Source: Nocardia vinacea NBRC 16497
Lineage (GTDB): Bacteria > Actinomycetota > Actinomycetes > Mycobacteriales > Mycobacteriaceae
Direction of reading: 5' to 3'
Assembly: GCF_000308835.1 (NCBI RefSeq)
Contig: NZ_BAGN01000112.1
Coordinates: forward strand, 1-45,733
Length of the DNA: 45,733 bases
Part shown: positions 37,954 to 45,733 of the stretch, one piece after another
Position numbering within the stretch: the first letter of the stretch is position 1
Layout: each line of letters starts with the position of its first letter
Made by a program: the position numbers and the translations under genes
The notes under the pieces: generated by a model
What the model was told of the DNA's origin: nothing
What the model saw: only the letters and a program-made list of their open reading frames with translations
The model's database searches: none

Positions 37954-39120
37954 ATGACATCCGCGGTCATTGTCGACGTTGTTCGCACACCCTCCGGGAA
38001 GGGGAAACCCGGTGGTGGGCTCTCGGATATACATCCGGCGACACTGCTGGCCGAGGTGCTGCGGACCCTGATCGAACGCAATGACCTCGATCCGGCACTC
38101 GTCGATGATGTGATCGGTGGTTGTGTCACCCAGAGTGGTGAGCAGGCACTCAATATTTCGCGCACCGCCGTGCTGGCCGCCGGGTTCCCGGAGTCCGTGC
38201 CCGCGACCACTGTCGATCGGCAATGTGGGTCCAGCCAGCAGGCCGCGCATTTCGCGGCGCAGGGTGTGATCGCCCGGGCCTACGACATCGCGATCGCCTG
38301 CGGTGTGGAGTCGATGAGCCGGGTCCCGATGTTCTCCAACGCCCAGGGTGCGGACGCCAACCGCGGTCCGCTGGTCGACCGCTTCCCGGAAGGTATTATC
38401 GGACAGGGCATTTCGGCTGAAATCATCACCCAGCGCTGGAAGCTGGACCGCGAGACCCTCGACGCCTTCGCCGCCCGCTCGCACCGGTTGGCCGCTGAAA
38501 CCGCCGCGGCCGGCGGGTTCGACAACGAACTCGTCCCCGCGGGCACGCTCACCGCCGATGAGACCATCCGCCCGAGCACCAGCGCCGAAGGTCTGGCCGG
38601 ACTGCGCCCAGCCTTCGCCGACGATGAATTCGAGGCGCGCTTCCCGGAAATCGAATGGTCCATCACCCCCGGCAATTCGTCCCCACTCACCGACGGCGCA
38701 TCGGCCGCCCTGATCATGAGCGAGGAAAAGGCGAACGCCCTCGGTCTGCGCCCGCGCGCCCGCTTCCACTCCTTCGCGGTAACCGGCGACGACCCGCTGC
38801 TCATGCTCACCGCCGTCATCCCCGCGACCCGCAAGGCCCTCGCGCGCGTCGGGCTGACCATCGATGACATCGATGCCTACGAAGTGAACGAAGCCTTCGC
38901 CCCCGTACCACTGGTCTGGCAGCACGACCTCGACGCCGACCCCGCCAAACTCAACCCCCGCGGCGGCGCCATCGCCCTCGGTCACCCCCTCGGCGCCTCC
39001 GGCACCCGCATCCTCGCCACCCTGGTCAACCACCTCGAGCAGTCCGAAGGACGCTACGGCCTGATGACGATGTGTGAAGCAGGCGGCCTCGCCAACGCCA
39101 CCATCATCGAACGCCTTTGA
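37954..39120 (+). CDS. Thiolase family protein (acetyl-CoA C-acyltransferase)
   Basis: The 388-residue protein has the thiolase triad: C91 (RQCGSSQQ), H344 (GHPLGASG) and C374 (CEAGG), with NEAFAPV also conserved. It condenses acyl-CoA units or cleaves beta-ketoacyl-CoA. All catalytic residues are intact, which fits a degradative or biosynthetic thiolase rather than the SCP-2-type relatives. ATG 37954 is chosen because GGGAG lies 6 nt upstream; an in-frame ATG at 37921 is possible. It has its own promoter gap after prk and is probably not part of the cbb operon. Confidence 0.9.
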   Translation: MTSAVIVDVVRTPSGKGKPGGGLSDIHPATLLAEVLRTLIERNDLDPALVDDVIGGCVTQSGEQALNISRTAVLAAGFPESVPATTVDRQCGSSQQAAHFAAQGVIARAYDIAIACGVESMSRVPMFSNAQGADANRGPLVDRFPEGIIGQGISAEIITQRWKLDRETLDAFAARSHRLAAETAAAGGFDNELVPAGTLTADETIRPSTSAEGLAGLRPAFADDEFEARFPEIEWSITPGNSSPLTDGASAALIMSEEKANALGLRPRARFHSFAVTGDDPLLMLTAVIPATRKALARVGLTIDDIDAYEVNEAFAPVPLVWQHDLDADPAKLNPRGGAIALGHPLGASGTRILATLVNHLEQSEGRYGLMTMCEAGGLANATIIERL

Positions 39121-39156
39121 CTGCGTCGCTGGACCGCTCGCGCGAACCGAGGACGC

Positions 39157-39534
39157 TTACAGTTCGCCTTGTTCGCGGCGGTGGTCCAGGTCGCGCCGGC
39201 GCTCTTCCTCTTGGCGGCGGGCCTCGCGGCGCTGTGACTCGGCGCGTTCACGCAGGCCGCGCAGGAAAGCTTCGTCATCGTCCGGATTCTGCGGGACGCG
39301 GCGGCCGGGCCGGTCGTATTCGGCGTAGCGGGTGGTGGAACGCGGGCCGCCTTCGTGCAGTGGGCGGCCGGCGAACAGCCACAACAGTGCGCCCACGGTC
39401 GGCACCAGGATGACGACGATGAGCCACGCCAGCTTCGGCAGATTCCGGATGCCCGCATCGGGGCAGGTGATGATGTCGACCAGGCAGTAGACCCACAGGG
39501 CCATGGTGATCAGGCCCAGTACTGCGTATGGCAT
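39157..39534 (-). CDS. PLDc_N domain membrane protein
   Basis: The 125-residue protein has two membrane helices (about 3-23 and 33-55) separated by a short loop, with LPKLAWLIVVILVPTVGALLW, the pattern of the phospholipase D-nuclease N-terminal domain (PLDc_N). That domain often occurs alone in actinobacteria and has no catalytic residues. The C-terminal half is highly charged (RERAESQRREARRQEEERRR) and probably a cytoplasmic helix. GAGGAGA lies 6 nt before the ATG. Function is unknown. Confidence 0.75.
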   Translation of the reverse strand: MPYAVLGLITMALWVYCLVDIITCPDAGIRNLPKLAWLIVVILVPTVGALLWLFAGRPLHEGGPRSTTRYAEYDRPGRRVPQNPDDDEAFLRGLRERAESQRREARRQEEERRRDLDHRREQGEL

Positions 39535-39654
39535 CGAAATCTCCTCGGGCGCACGGCAACAGCTAGGGCCTGCTCATCCGTGGTTTCCGTAGGTTCGATG
39601 GTCACCCCCCGCCGAACCGGCCCGCATGGAGAATACACGGCGTGTTCGCGCGCA

Positions 39655-40905
39655 TCAGTCCGGCAGCAGCGGGACCGAGAGGCCTTCGCCGCGACCGATG
39701 AGGGTGGCGCGGGTGACCGCAGCCGAGCCGAAGCGGCGGCGCAGGTCGTCGAGCGTGGCATCGAGGGTATTGGTGGCGCGGGGTTCCAACGGCAGGGTGA
39801 GTTGGACGGCGTCGGCGTTGTCGAGGTTGGTGAGAGCCAGCCCGATGAGGGTGAGGCCGCGCTCTTGGATCATTGGCATCGCGGTGCTGAGTAAGGTGCG
39901 CGCGGCGTAGAGGATGGTTTCGGTGTGATCGGTGGCCTCGGGCAGGGTGTGCGAGCGGGTGGCGCGGGTGAAATCGTCGAAACGCATGCGCAGCACCACC
40001 GTTCGGGTCACCCGGTCGGCCGCGCGCAGTCGGCGGCCGAGGCGGTCGGTGAGGCCGTGCAGGTAGGCCTCGATCTCGTCGGGTGATCGGTGCCGACGAC
40101 CGAGTGCGCGTTGCGCGCCGATGGAGCGGCGGCGGACGCCGGTTTCGACGCGCCGCGGGTCGCGCGCCCAGGACAGGGCGTACAGGTGCCGTGCCGCGGC
40201 GGGGCCGAGGATGGCGCGCAACGGTGATTCACCGAGTTCGGCGAGTTGACCGATGCGGGTGATGCCGTGTTCGTGCAGGGTGCGGGAGGTGACTTCGCCG
40301 ACGCCCCATAGTCGTTCGACCGGCAGCGGATGCAGGAAATCGAGTTCGAGTTCCGGAGGCACCAGGCGCAACCCGTCGGGTTTGGCAACCGCGCTGGCCA
40401 CCTTCGCCAGGAATTTCGTCCGCGCGATACCGACCGAAATCGGCAGTCCGACCTGCTCGCGCACCACATCACGCAACCGCCGCCCGATCTCGACGGGTTC
40501 GCCCGCGATCCGTCGCAGCCCACCCACATCGAGAAACGCCTCGTCGATCGAAATGCCCTCGACCACCGGCGTCGTGTTGTGGAAGACCTCGAAGACGGCC
40601 TTGCTCGCCTCGGCATAGGCCGACATGCGCGGCGGCACCACTATTGCATGCGGGCAAAGCCGCAGCGCCGCACCACCATTCATCGGCGTACGCACCCCGA
40701 ACGCCTTCGCCTCGTAGCTGGCTGCCAGCACAACGCCGCCACCGACGATCACCGGCCGCCCCCGCAGCCGCGGATTATCGCGCTGTTCCACCGAGGCATA
40801 GAACGAGTCGAGATCGGCGTGCAGGATCGAGGCCTCGGCCCGCGGCTCGATCCGCGGCCGTCGGGAACGCGGCGAAGTCGGGGCGGCAGACCTGGACACG
40901 AACAT
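39655..40905 (-). CDS. dinB: Y-family DNA polymerase IV
   Basis: The 416-residue protein is a translesion polymerase. It has HADLDSFYASVE with metal ligand D31, SIDEAFLDV with D121 and E122, the helix-hairpin-helix region LWGVGEVTSRTLHEHGI, and a little-finger domain. QLTLPL near the C-terminus is a match to the beta-clamp binding motif. The ATG at 40905 lies inside a LexA-type palindrome and lacks a ribosome binding site, which suggests a leaderless SOS-controlled message. An ORF to 41013 enters the neighbouring element and is unlikely. Confidence 0.9.
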   Translation of the reverse strand: MFVSRSAAPTSPRSRRPRIEPRAEASILHADLDSFYASVEQRDNPRLRGRPVIVGGGVVLAASYEAKAFGVRTPMNGGAALRLCPHAIVVPPRMSAYAEASKAVFEVFHNTTPVVEGISIDEAFLDVGGLRRIAGEPVEIGRRLRDVVREQVGLPISVGIARTKFLAKVASAVAKPDGLRLVPPELELDFLHPLPVERLWGVGEVTSRTLHEHGITRIGQLAELGESPLRAILGPAAARHLYALSWARDPRRVETGVRRRSIGAQRALGRRHRSPDEIEAYLHGLTDRLGRRLRAADRVTRTVVLRMRFDDFTRATRSHTLPEATDHTETILYAARTLLSTAMPMIQERGLTLIGLALTNLDNADAVQLTLPLEPRATNTLDATLDDLRRRFGSAAVTRATLIGRGEGLSVPLLPD

Positions 40906-40912
40906 ATGTTCG
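40899..40912. promoter_or_regulatory. LexA (SOS) box overlapping the dinB start codon
   Basis: CGAAC-ATAT-GTTCG is a perfect 14-bp palindrome matching the core of the mycobacterial SOS box TCGAAC-N4-GTTCGA. The dinB ATG (40903-40905) lies within it. Binding of LexA here would block initiation at a leaderless promoter. Confidence 0.7.
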
Positions 40913-40952
40913 CATAGATCGCCCTCTAGCGCGTCAAACTTTCTGGCAGGGT

Positions 40953-40974
40953 TGCTCGGTTTACGCTCCGAGCA
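40953..40974. repeat. Short hairpin between dinB and the insertion element
   Basis: TGCTCGG (40953-40959) and CCGAGCA (40968-40974) form a 7-bp stem with an 8-nt loop. It lies upstream of both the divergent dinB and the transposase reading frame. It may belong to the element's left end, but no matching right-end repeat was found. Confidence 0.35.
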
Positions 40975-41000
40975 CGTCGAAGCTGGGAAGGAGCCGGTCT

Positions 41001-41344
41001 GTGGCCAGGTCACGGTGGTTGAAGATTCCGGTCGAGGACAAGGTGCGGGTGGTGTTGTCGGTGCTGGCCGGTGAGATGAGCGTCGCGGAAGCCGCCCGGC
41101 GGCGGGGCGTGAGTACGGCTTCTATGGCCAAGTGAAGCAAACGTTCCTCGAGGCGGGGACCAAGGCGCTGGACGCGGTGCCCAGCGGCCCGGCCGGGGCG
41201 CAGGGTCTGCCCGAGCAGCGGCGGTTGCGGATGGAGAACGAGCAGCTGAAGCTGGCGCTGGCGGAAGCCACCGTGCAGCTGCGGGTCTGGCAGCACGGCG
41301 CCGCGCTGGTGGATCAGGTCCCTTCGCTGACCTCGAAGTCCTGA
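41001..41344 (+). pseudogene. Transposase orfA, frameshifted
   Basis: The frame starts at GTG 41001 after GGGAAGGAG and encodes a helix-turn-helix (VEDKVRVVLSVLAGEMSVAEA then RRRGVSTASMAK) up to a TGA at 41133-41135. The next frame continues KQTFLEAG and a coiled coil (RLRMENEQLKLALAEATVQL). One missing G near 41134 (AAGTGAAG for AAGTGGAAG) explains the break. DNA-binding half of an IS3-type transposase; probably inactive. Confidence 0.7.
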
Positions 41345-42292
41345 GAGCGGCAGAAGGACTGCCGGTTTCGAGGTTCGCTCGATTGGCCGGCATTCCCGAA
41401 CGTACCTATCGCCGGCGCCTGGCCCGGCTCCGCGACGGGGACCCGCCGCGAGGTCCGTGGCCTGCACCCAAAGTGGAGCGGTTCGAACCGATCGCAGCGA
41501 AGTACGCCGAGGAGTGGCCGGCGTGGGGGCATCGCAAGATCGCGGCGTTGATGCGCGCCGACGGTTACGTGGTATCCCACCTCGACCGTGGAGCGAGCGC
41601 TGCGGCGGCGTGGACTGCTGTTGCCGCGCGGGTATCGGGCCGACCGTAAGTCGTGGGCGATGCTGCGGCGCAAGGTGTTCCGCGATCCGCCGACACAACG
41701 CAATCGGGTGTGGCAGACCGACTTCAGCGAGTTCGAAACTGCCGGCGGTGGCATCTGGCGTATCTGCGCGGTGATCGATTACGTGACGAAGTACTGCCTG
41801 GCCGTCACTGTGACCCCGACCGCTCGTGGTGCCGACGCGGTGGCCTGCCTGAGGCTGGCGGTCGCCGAGGCCGAGCGGGTGCTCGGACTGGACGACCTGC
41901 GTACCGAACGCGAGCTGGTCGAGGTCGCAGGACCAGCTGGTGAGGTACTCGGTCTGGCGCCCGCGCCGATCGCGGTGGTGTCGGACAACGGGCCGTGCTT
42001 CCGGGGCGAGGTGTTCAAGACCGCGTTCGACGGGCCGGACCGGCTGCTGCGCCACGTTCGTACCCGTGTCCGGTCTCCGCAGACCAACGGTGTGATCGAG
42101 CGGTTCTTCGGCACGATGAAGTACGAGCACCTGTTCCGTGGCGCGATCGCTGATGGCGACGCCTTGGACATGGAGGTTCACCGGTTCCGGATCCTCTACA
42201 ACACGATCAGGCCGCACCAGACACTCGGAGACCGAACACCCAGCGCGGCCTACACCAGCCGTGACCGTGACCACCGGAAAACCGCTCGATAA
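41341..42292 (+). pseudogene. Transposase orfB (DDE/rve), frameshifted
   Basis: The first frame reads GLPVSRFARLAGIPERTYRR and WPAWGHRKIAALMRADGYVVS, then is lost near 41578. The coding register resumes as TVERALRRRGLLLPRGY in the next frame and continues to a TAA at 42290-42292. One extra base around 41578-41583 accounts for this. The catalytic acids are intact: D at 41720 (QTDFSEF), D at 41984 (SDNGPCF) and E at 42098 (TNGVIERFF). HQTLGDRTPSAAY is the typical end. The frameshift makes activity unlikely unless it is a sequencing error. Confidence 0.72.
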
Positions 42293-42375
42293 GCCGCTAT
42301 GTGCGGACGATGGTTGGGTGGTATACCCGTCGCGGCGCTGCGGCGGGACGGAGTTGCGTCGATGTTGTGTGCTGT

Positions 42376-43647
42376 TCAGTCGGTGATGTGGTCGAAGTCG
42401 ATGAGCAGGTGTTGGGGGCCGCGGAAGATTTGGCTTCGCCGATACGGTGGCGGGTCGACGACCAGGCTGGGTGTGGCGACGCGGCGTAGGAAGGTTTCCA
42501 GCGCCAGGTTGACTTCCAGTCGTGCGAGCGGGCCGCCCAGGCAGGTGTGGATGCCGCTGCCCCAGCCGAAGTGTTCGTTGTCGGGGCGGTGGAGGTCGAA
42601 GCGGTTCGGGTTGGCAAAGTGGTTCGGGTCGCGGTTGGCGGCAGCGTAGACCAGATGCACCGCGGCCCCTTTTGGGATAACGGTGCCGGCGATGTCGATA
42701 TCGGCGGTAGCGCTGCGGCTGGGGAAGAACTGCACCGCCGCCTGCAGCCGCTGGACCTCTTCGATCGCGCGCGGGAGCAGCTCCGGTCGGCTGCGGACCT
42801 GGTCGTAGGACCCGGGGTTGCGCAGCAGCGTCATCACACAGTTGGCGATGGTGTTGACCGTCGAGTCATGACCGGCGACCAGCAGCAGCACCGCATTGGA
42901 CAACACCTGCTCGGCAGGCATCGGACCATCGGGGCCGCCGTCATGGATCAGTTTGGACAACAAGCCCTGCCCGGGCTCGCGCTGGAGCTGCTCGATCAAC
43001 CCGGCCAGATAGCGCATGAGTGCGTCACGGCTGGAACGGGACTTCTCGGCGCGGGCCTTACCCTGCTCGGTGGTCGCATCCGGGCCCAGATCTATGCCGG
43101 CCAACATGTCGCGGATCCAGGCATGGAACATGGGTTCGTCTGCGAGCGGGACCCCGAGGACCTTGCAGATCACCATCACCGGCACCGGATAGGCGTAATC
43201 GTCGACCACATCCAGCCGGGTCTTGCCGCTGGCCTCGATGCCGTCGAGCAGCCGGTTGCACAACCGCACGATGTCGGGCTCCATGCCGGGGATGACATCG
43301 GGTGAATGCGGTGAGATGAAGTGGCGCATCACCTGCCGGCGCGCCCGATCGTGCTCGGGGGGATCGGAGACGATGATGCTCGGCCGGCGACCGTAGGCCT
43401 GCATGTCCTCGGCGCCGGGCTCGGAGTCGACACCTGACGTCAGGGTGGCGCCCAGCGGGCTGCGGCTGATATCGGAGCTGACCCGGGGGTCATGTGCCAG
43501 CGTCAGCAGTTCCTGATAGCCGGTCACGACGTACAGGTTGTCGGCAACTCGCGCGACCGGGGTCTGGCGCAGTTGGTCGAAGAACGGGTACGGGTCGGCG
43601 CGGTGTTCGTATTTCATCGCCTCCGCCCAGGCGCTCGCTGCAGTCAT
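42376..43647 (-). CDS. Cytochrome P450
   Basis: The 423-residue protein has the P450 signatures: I-helix AGHDST (258-263), the ExxR pair E297-R300, and the heme loop FGWGSGIHTCLGG with the thiolate ligand C369. It is a soluble bacterial class I enzyme that needs ferredoxin and a reductase, and both are encoded just upstream. ATG 43647 is preceded by AAGGGAG. The substrate cannot be told from sequence, and no biosynthetic genes lie nearby. The longer frame to 43851 overlaps the reductase and is not real. Its 3' end lies 83 bp from the insertion element. Confidence 0.93.
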   Translation of the reverse strand: MTAASAWAEAMKYEHRADPYPFFDQLRQTPVARVADNLYVVTGYQELLTLAHDPRVSSDISRSPLGATLTSGVDSEPGAEDMQAYGRRPSIIVSDPPEHDRARRQVMRHFISPHSPDVIPGMEPDIVRLCNRLLDGIEASGKTRLDVVDDYAYPVPVMVICKVLGVPLADEPMFHAWIRDMLAGIDLGPDATTEQGKARAEKSRSSRDALMRYLAGLIEQLQREPGQGLLSKLIHDGGPDGPMPAEQVLSNAVLLLVAGHDSTVNTIANCVMTLLRNPGSYDQVRSRPELLPRAIEEVQRLQAAVQFFPSRSATADIDIAGTVIPKGAAVHLVYAAANRDPNHFANPNRFDLHRPDNEHFGWGSGIHTCLGGPLARLEVNLALETFLRRVATPSLVVDPPPYRRSQIFRGPQHLLIDFDHITD

Positions 43648-43661
43648 GCTGGCTCCCTTGG

Positions 43662-45053
43662 TCAGTGGAACTCGGCGCCTCGTGAGGTGGGGTCGTGACC
43701 GGTCAGCACCACGTCGGGAATCGCGGTCGGCACTCGTGGATCGGGGAAGCGGGCCGGCATCGGTGCCGGGTCGGGCGCTTGGTCGTAGCCCGGCGGCGGT
43801 GGCGGGAACGGCGCCGAGCGCTCGATCATCGCCGCGTAGTACGGCAACCACTTGCCGTGGTTGAACGTCACCGCACCGACGATGCGGCCGCGGTGGCCGT
43901 AGGCGGCGGCGAAGCGATAGTCCGCGGGAGACCCCTGGGTAAACACGATCTCATCGCCGAACGAGCACACCCCCACCCCCTTGATGTTCACCCCGAATTG
44001 GGCCGACCAGAACGAGGGCAGCGGCAAGTGCGGTCGCCGCTCGGTCTCGAGGTTGATCATGTTGTTCGCGGCGACCTGCGCCCCGCACACCGCGTTGTCC
44101 CAGTGCTCCATCGAGATGAACTGGTACTCGTACAGCACGTGTGGCTGACGCGCGATATCCCCGGCCACGAAAATGTTGTCGGTCACCACCCCGTTGATGT
44201 CGAACGCGCGACAGCCCGCATCGCAACCGACTCCCCAGAAACCGGCGGCCAGCCCAGCACCTGCCAACCACTCGACGTTGCGGATCGATCCCAACGACGC
44301 CACCACCACATCGACATCGAGCGTGGTCCCATCCGAGAGCCGGGCCCGGCGCACCCGCCCGCCGGCGTCGCCGTCGAGGGCTTCCACAGACACCCCGGTA
44401 CGCAGATCAACGCCGGCGCCGCGCTGCATCCGGGCGGCGATATCGCCGATCACCCCGCCCAGCGGCCCCACCAGCGGCCCGCCTCCCCGCTCGGCGACGG
44501 TCACCGGCAACCCCAGCTCGCAACACACCGAAGCCATCTCGGAGCCGACAAACCCCGAGCCGACGACGAGGACCCGCTTCGGGCCTGCCCGCAGCGCCGC
44601 ATGCAGCCGAGCCGCGTCATCACAGGTGCGCAGCGTGAACACCCCCTGCAGGGCACCCTCGGCCGGATCGAACCGTGGCCGTGCCCGAACGCCGGTGGCG
44701 ATGAGCAGCCGGTCGTAGGGCACCGCGTCTCCGGTGGCCAGCAAAACCTGTTTGTTCACCCGGTCCAAACCGGTCGCGGCCACACCCAGCCGCCACTGCG
44801 CGTCGATGTCCCGCATACGGGGAAGCTTGGTGTGATCGGCGCGAACCCAGCCCTTGAGGACCTGCTTGGACAACGGCGGACGGTCGTACGGTTCGTGCGA
44901 CTCGTCACCGATGAGGGTCAGAGGCCCACAGAAGCCCTTGTCCCGCAAGGCCTCCGCGGCGCGAAGCCCAGCCAGCGACGCCCCCACGATCACGATCCGA
45001 CCCTCGGCCCGAAACATCCTGACCAGGTCCGCGGCCAGCGACGCAGTGCTCAT
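43662..45053 (-). CDS. FAD-dependent ferredoxin reductase
   Basis: The 463-residue protein has a FAD-binding loop GASLAG (24-29), YDRPPLSKQVL, an NAD(P)H-binding loop GSGFVG (165-170) and a C-terminal flavin contact (NIFVAGDIA), as in ferredoxin reductases of the putidaredoxin reductase type. It passes electrons from NAD(P)H to the ferredoxin encoded upstream. A Pro-rich C-terminal tail of about 50 residues (PPPPPGYDQAPDPAP) is an addition to the family length of about 400. It overlaps the ferredoxin gene by 4 bp (ATGA) and lies 14 bp before the P450 gene. Confidence 0.9.
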   Translation of the reverse strand: MSTASLAADLVRMFRAEGRIVIVGASLAGLRAAEALRDKGFCGPLTLIGDESHEPYDRPPLSKQVLKGWVRADHTKLPRMRDIDAQWRLGVAATGLDRVNKQVLLATGDAVPYDRLLIATGVRARPRFDPAEGALQGVFTLRTCDDAARLHAALRAGPKRVLVVGSGFVGSEMASVCCELGLPVTVAERGGGPLVGPLGGVIGDIAARMQRGAGVDLRTGVSVEALDGDAGGRVRRARLSDGTTLDVDVVVASLGSIRNVEWLAGAGLAAGFWGVGCDAGCRAFDINGVVTDNIFVAGDIARQPHVLYEYQFISMEHWDNAVCGAQVAANNMINLETERRPHLPLPSFWSAQFGVNIKGVGVCSFGDEIVFTQGSPADYRFAAAYGHRGRIVGAVTFNHGKWLPYYAAMIERSAPFPPPPPGYDQAPDPAPMPARFPDPRVPTAIPDVVLTGHDPTSRGAEFH

Positions 45054-45268
45054 GCCACAGGCTCCGGCCCGTCGGGGGTATAGGTCTCCACCACGATCGC
45101 CTGGACCGGACACGCCGCCGCCGCCCGCAACACCCGCTGACGCTGCGCGTCATCAGGGTTGGGGTCATACGCCAGCGCCTCCTCACCCAGCATTTCGAGC
45201 ACATCCGGCGCCAGCGGAACACACTGCGCATACCCCTGACACCGATTCAGATCAACCACAATGCGCAT
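45050..45268 (-). CDS. Ferredoxin, probable 3Fe-4S type
   Basis: The 72-residue protein has the cluster motif C10-Q-G-Y-A-Q-C16 and C53-P, the C-x5-C...CP pattern of P450-associated actinobacterial ferredoxins. The central position, cysteine in 4Fe-4S proteins, is tyrosine (Y13). That favours a 3Fe-4S cluster. It is the first gene of the ferredoxin / reductase / P450 operon and should be the direct donor to the P450. GAGGAG lies upstream of the ATG. Confidence 0.92.
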   Translation of the reverse strand: MRIVVDLNRCQGYAQCVPLAPDVLEMLGEEALAYDPNPDDAQRQRVLRAAAACPVQAIVVETYTPDGPEPVA

Positions 45269-45733
45269 ACCCTCAGCTCCTCACCCGAACCATGTCCCGA
45301 TGTGGGTCTCCCCGCGAAACCGCTGCGGGCCGGAAAGCGCTTACACCCGCAAGGGTTGACGTGAACTCCTAGAAGACGATCACGCCCCGAAGTGCCGGCG
45401 CCGAGCGGGCACCTCACAAAAGGATTCGTAGCACCCGATATCGACGATCTAGTCATTCGCCGGTCGACACCGCCACCATCTTCAGTCTGACCCCGGCAAG
45501 GCACCGCCACCACCGCCCACCCGGAATCGAAAATCGATACCGGATGGCGGTTGTCGGCAAGCTTTCGGCTTTCGAACACCCGGGACCGGCCGCGCGGACC
45601 TCGTTGAGTGGCTGTGCCAAGCGGTGTCGAGAAACGCGTGGGAAGCCGCTTGTGTCCGACAACTTACATTCACCGATTTTCGGACGAATACCGCCCGTGG
45701 CGACACACGGAAATCGGCTATTACCGAGCGGTC
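45269..45733. other. 465-bp region with no recognised gene
   Basis: This is the region upstream of the minus-strand ferredoxin operon and should contain its promoter. Short frames on both strands have no recognisable protein or ribosome binding site. An 8-bp palindrome AAGCGCTT (about 45336-45343) lies 70 bp upstream of the ferredoxin start, and a CCGATTT/AAATCGG inverted pair lies near the end of the window. Nothing else stands out. Confidence 0.5.

Larger units (their letters stand above)
41001..42292 (+). mobile_element. IS3-like insertion element, frameshifted
   Basis: Two consecutive reading frames encode an N-terminal helix-turn-helix/coiled-coil protein and a DDE transposase, the layout of IS3-family elements. 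Both are interrupted by single-base frameshifts. Coordinates cover the coding part only. I could not find terminal inverted repeats or a target duplication: the sequence right of 42292 shows no complement of the left flank. The right end may be lost. It sits between dinB and the P450 operon and could mark an insertion or recombination boundary. Confidence 0.75.

Noticed and set aside
37844..39120. Thiolase as part of the cbb operon
   Set aside because: It has a 110-bp gap with its own inverted repeat after prk, and no role in the Calvin cycle.
40961..42274. 437-codon minus-strand frame across the insertion element
   Set aside because: It is the antisense of the transposase; the plus strand carries the HTH and DDE motifs.

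Overview
The window is high-GC actinobacterial DNA, most likely from a Nocardia-like member of the Mycobacteriales. The basis is the GC-rich codon use, a 14-subunit nuo operon preceded by a homologue of the mycobacterial response-regulator-like gene Rv3143, a zinc-ribbon/FHA protein and a mycobacterial-type SOS box. The genus is an inference; no rRNA or tRNA gene was seen.

Left part (1-10.4 kb): an accessory region. It holds the 3' end of a subtilisin-like protease, a divergent HxlR regulator/MFS exporter pair, a membrane-anchored solute-binding-like protein with an N-terminal three-helix domain, an unassigned conserved protein, a TetR/alpha-beta hydrolase pair, a decayed fragment of a DUF3887-like gene, a second related hydrolase, an SDR oxidoreductase and a GNAT acetyltransferase. 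A perfect 19-bp hairpin closes this region against the nuo operon.

Centre (10.4-27 kb, minus strand): nuoA-N, encoding respiratory complex I. Most junctions overlap (ATGA, GTGA or TAATG), so the operon is tightly coupled. NuoH and NuoI are encoded as one uninterrupted 602-codon frame, which is unusual. Upstream of nuoA are a CRP/GlxR-like site, two small palindromes and an atypical receiver protein whose conserved lysine position is histidine.

27-31.5 kb: a three-gene unit (FAD/NAD(P)-binding-like protein, four-helix membrane protein, zinc-ribbon FHA protein) with no function I can assign, then a convergent SAM-dependent methyltransferase.

31.8-37.9 kb: a compact Calvin-Benson-Bassham module. 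A LysR regulator (CbbR) is divergent from cbbL-cbbS-cbbX-fbp-prk. It supplies red-type form I RuBisCO, its AAA+ activase, fructose-1,6-bisphosphatase and phosphoribulokinase. With complex I nearby this suggests facultative CO2 fixation. No CO dehydrogenase, hydrogenase, transketolase or aldolase gene lies in the window, so the electron donor is unknown.

37.9-45.7 kb: a thiolase, a PLDc_N-like membrane protein, and a Y-family DNA polymerase with a LexA-type palindrome over its start codon. Then comes a frameshifted IS3-like element and a complete ferredoxin / ferredoxin reductase / cytochrome P450 operon on the minus strand.
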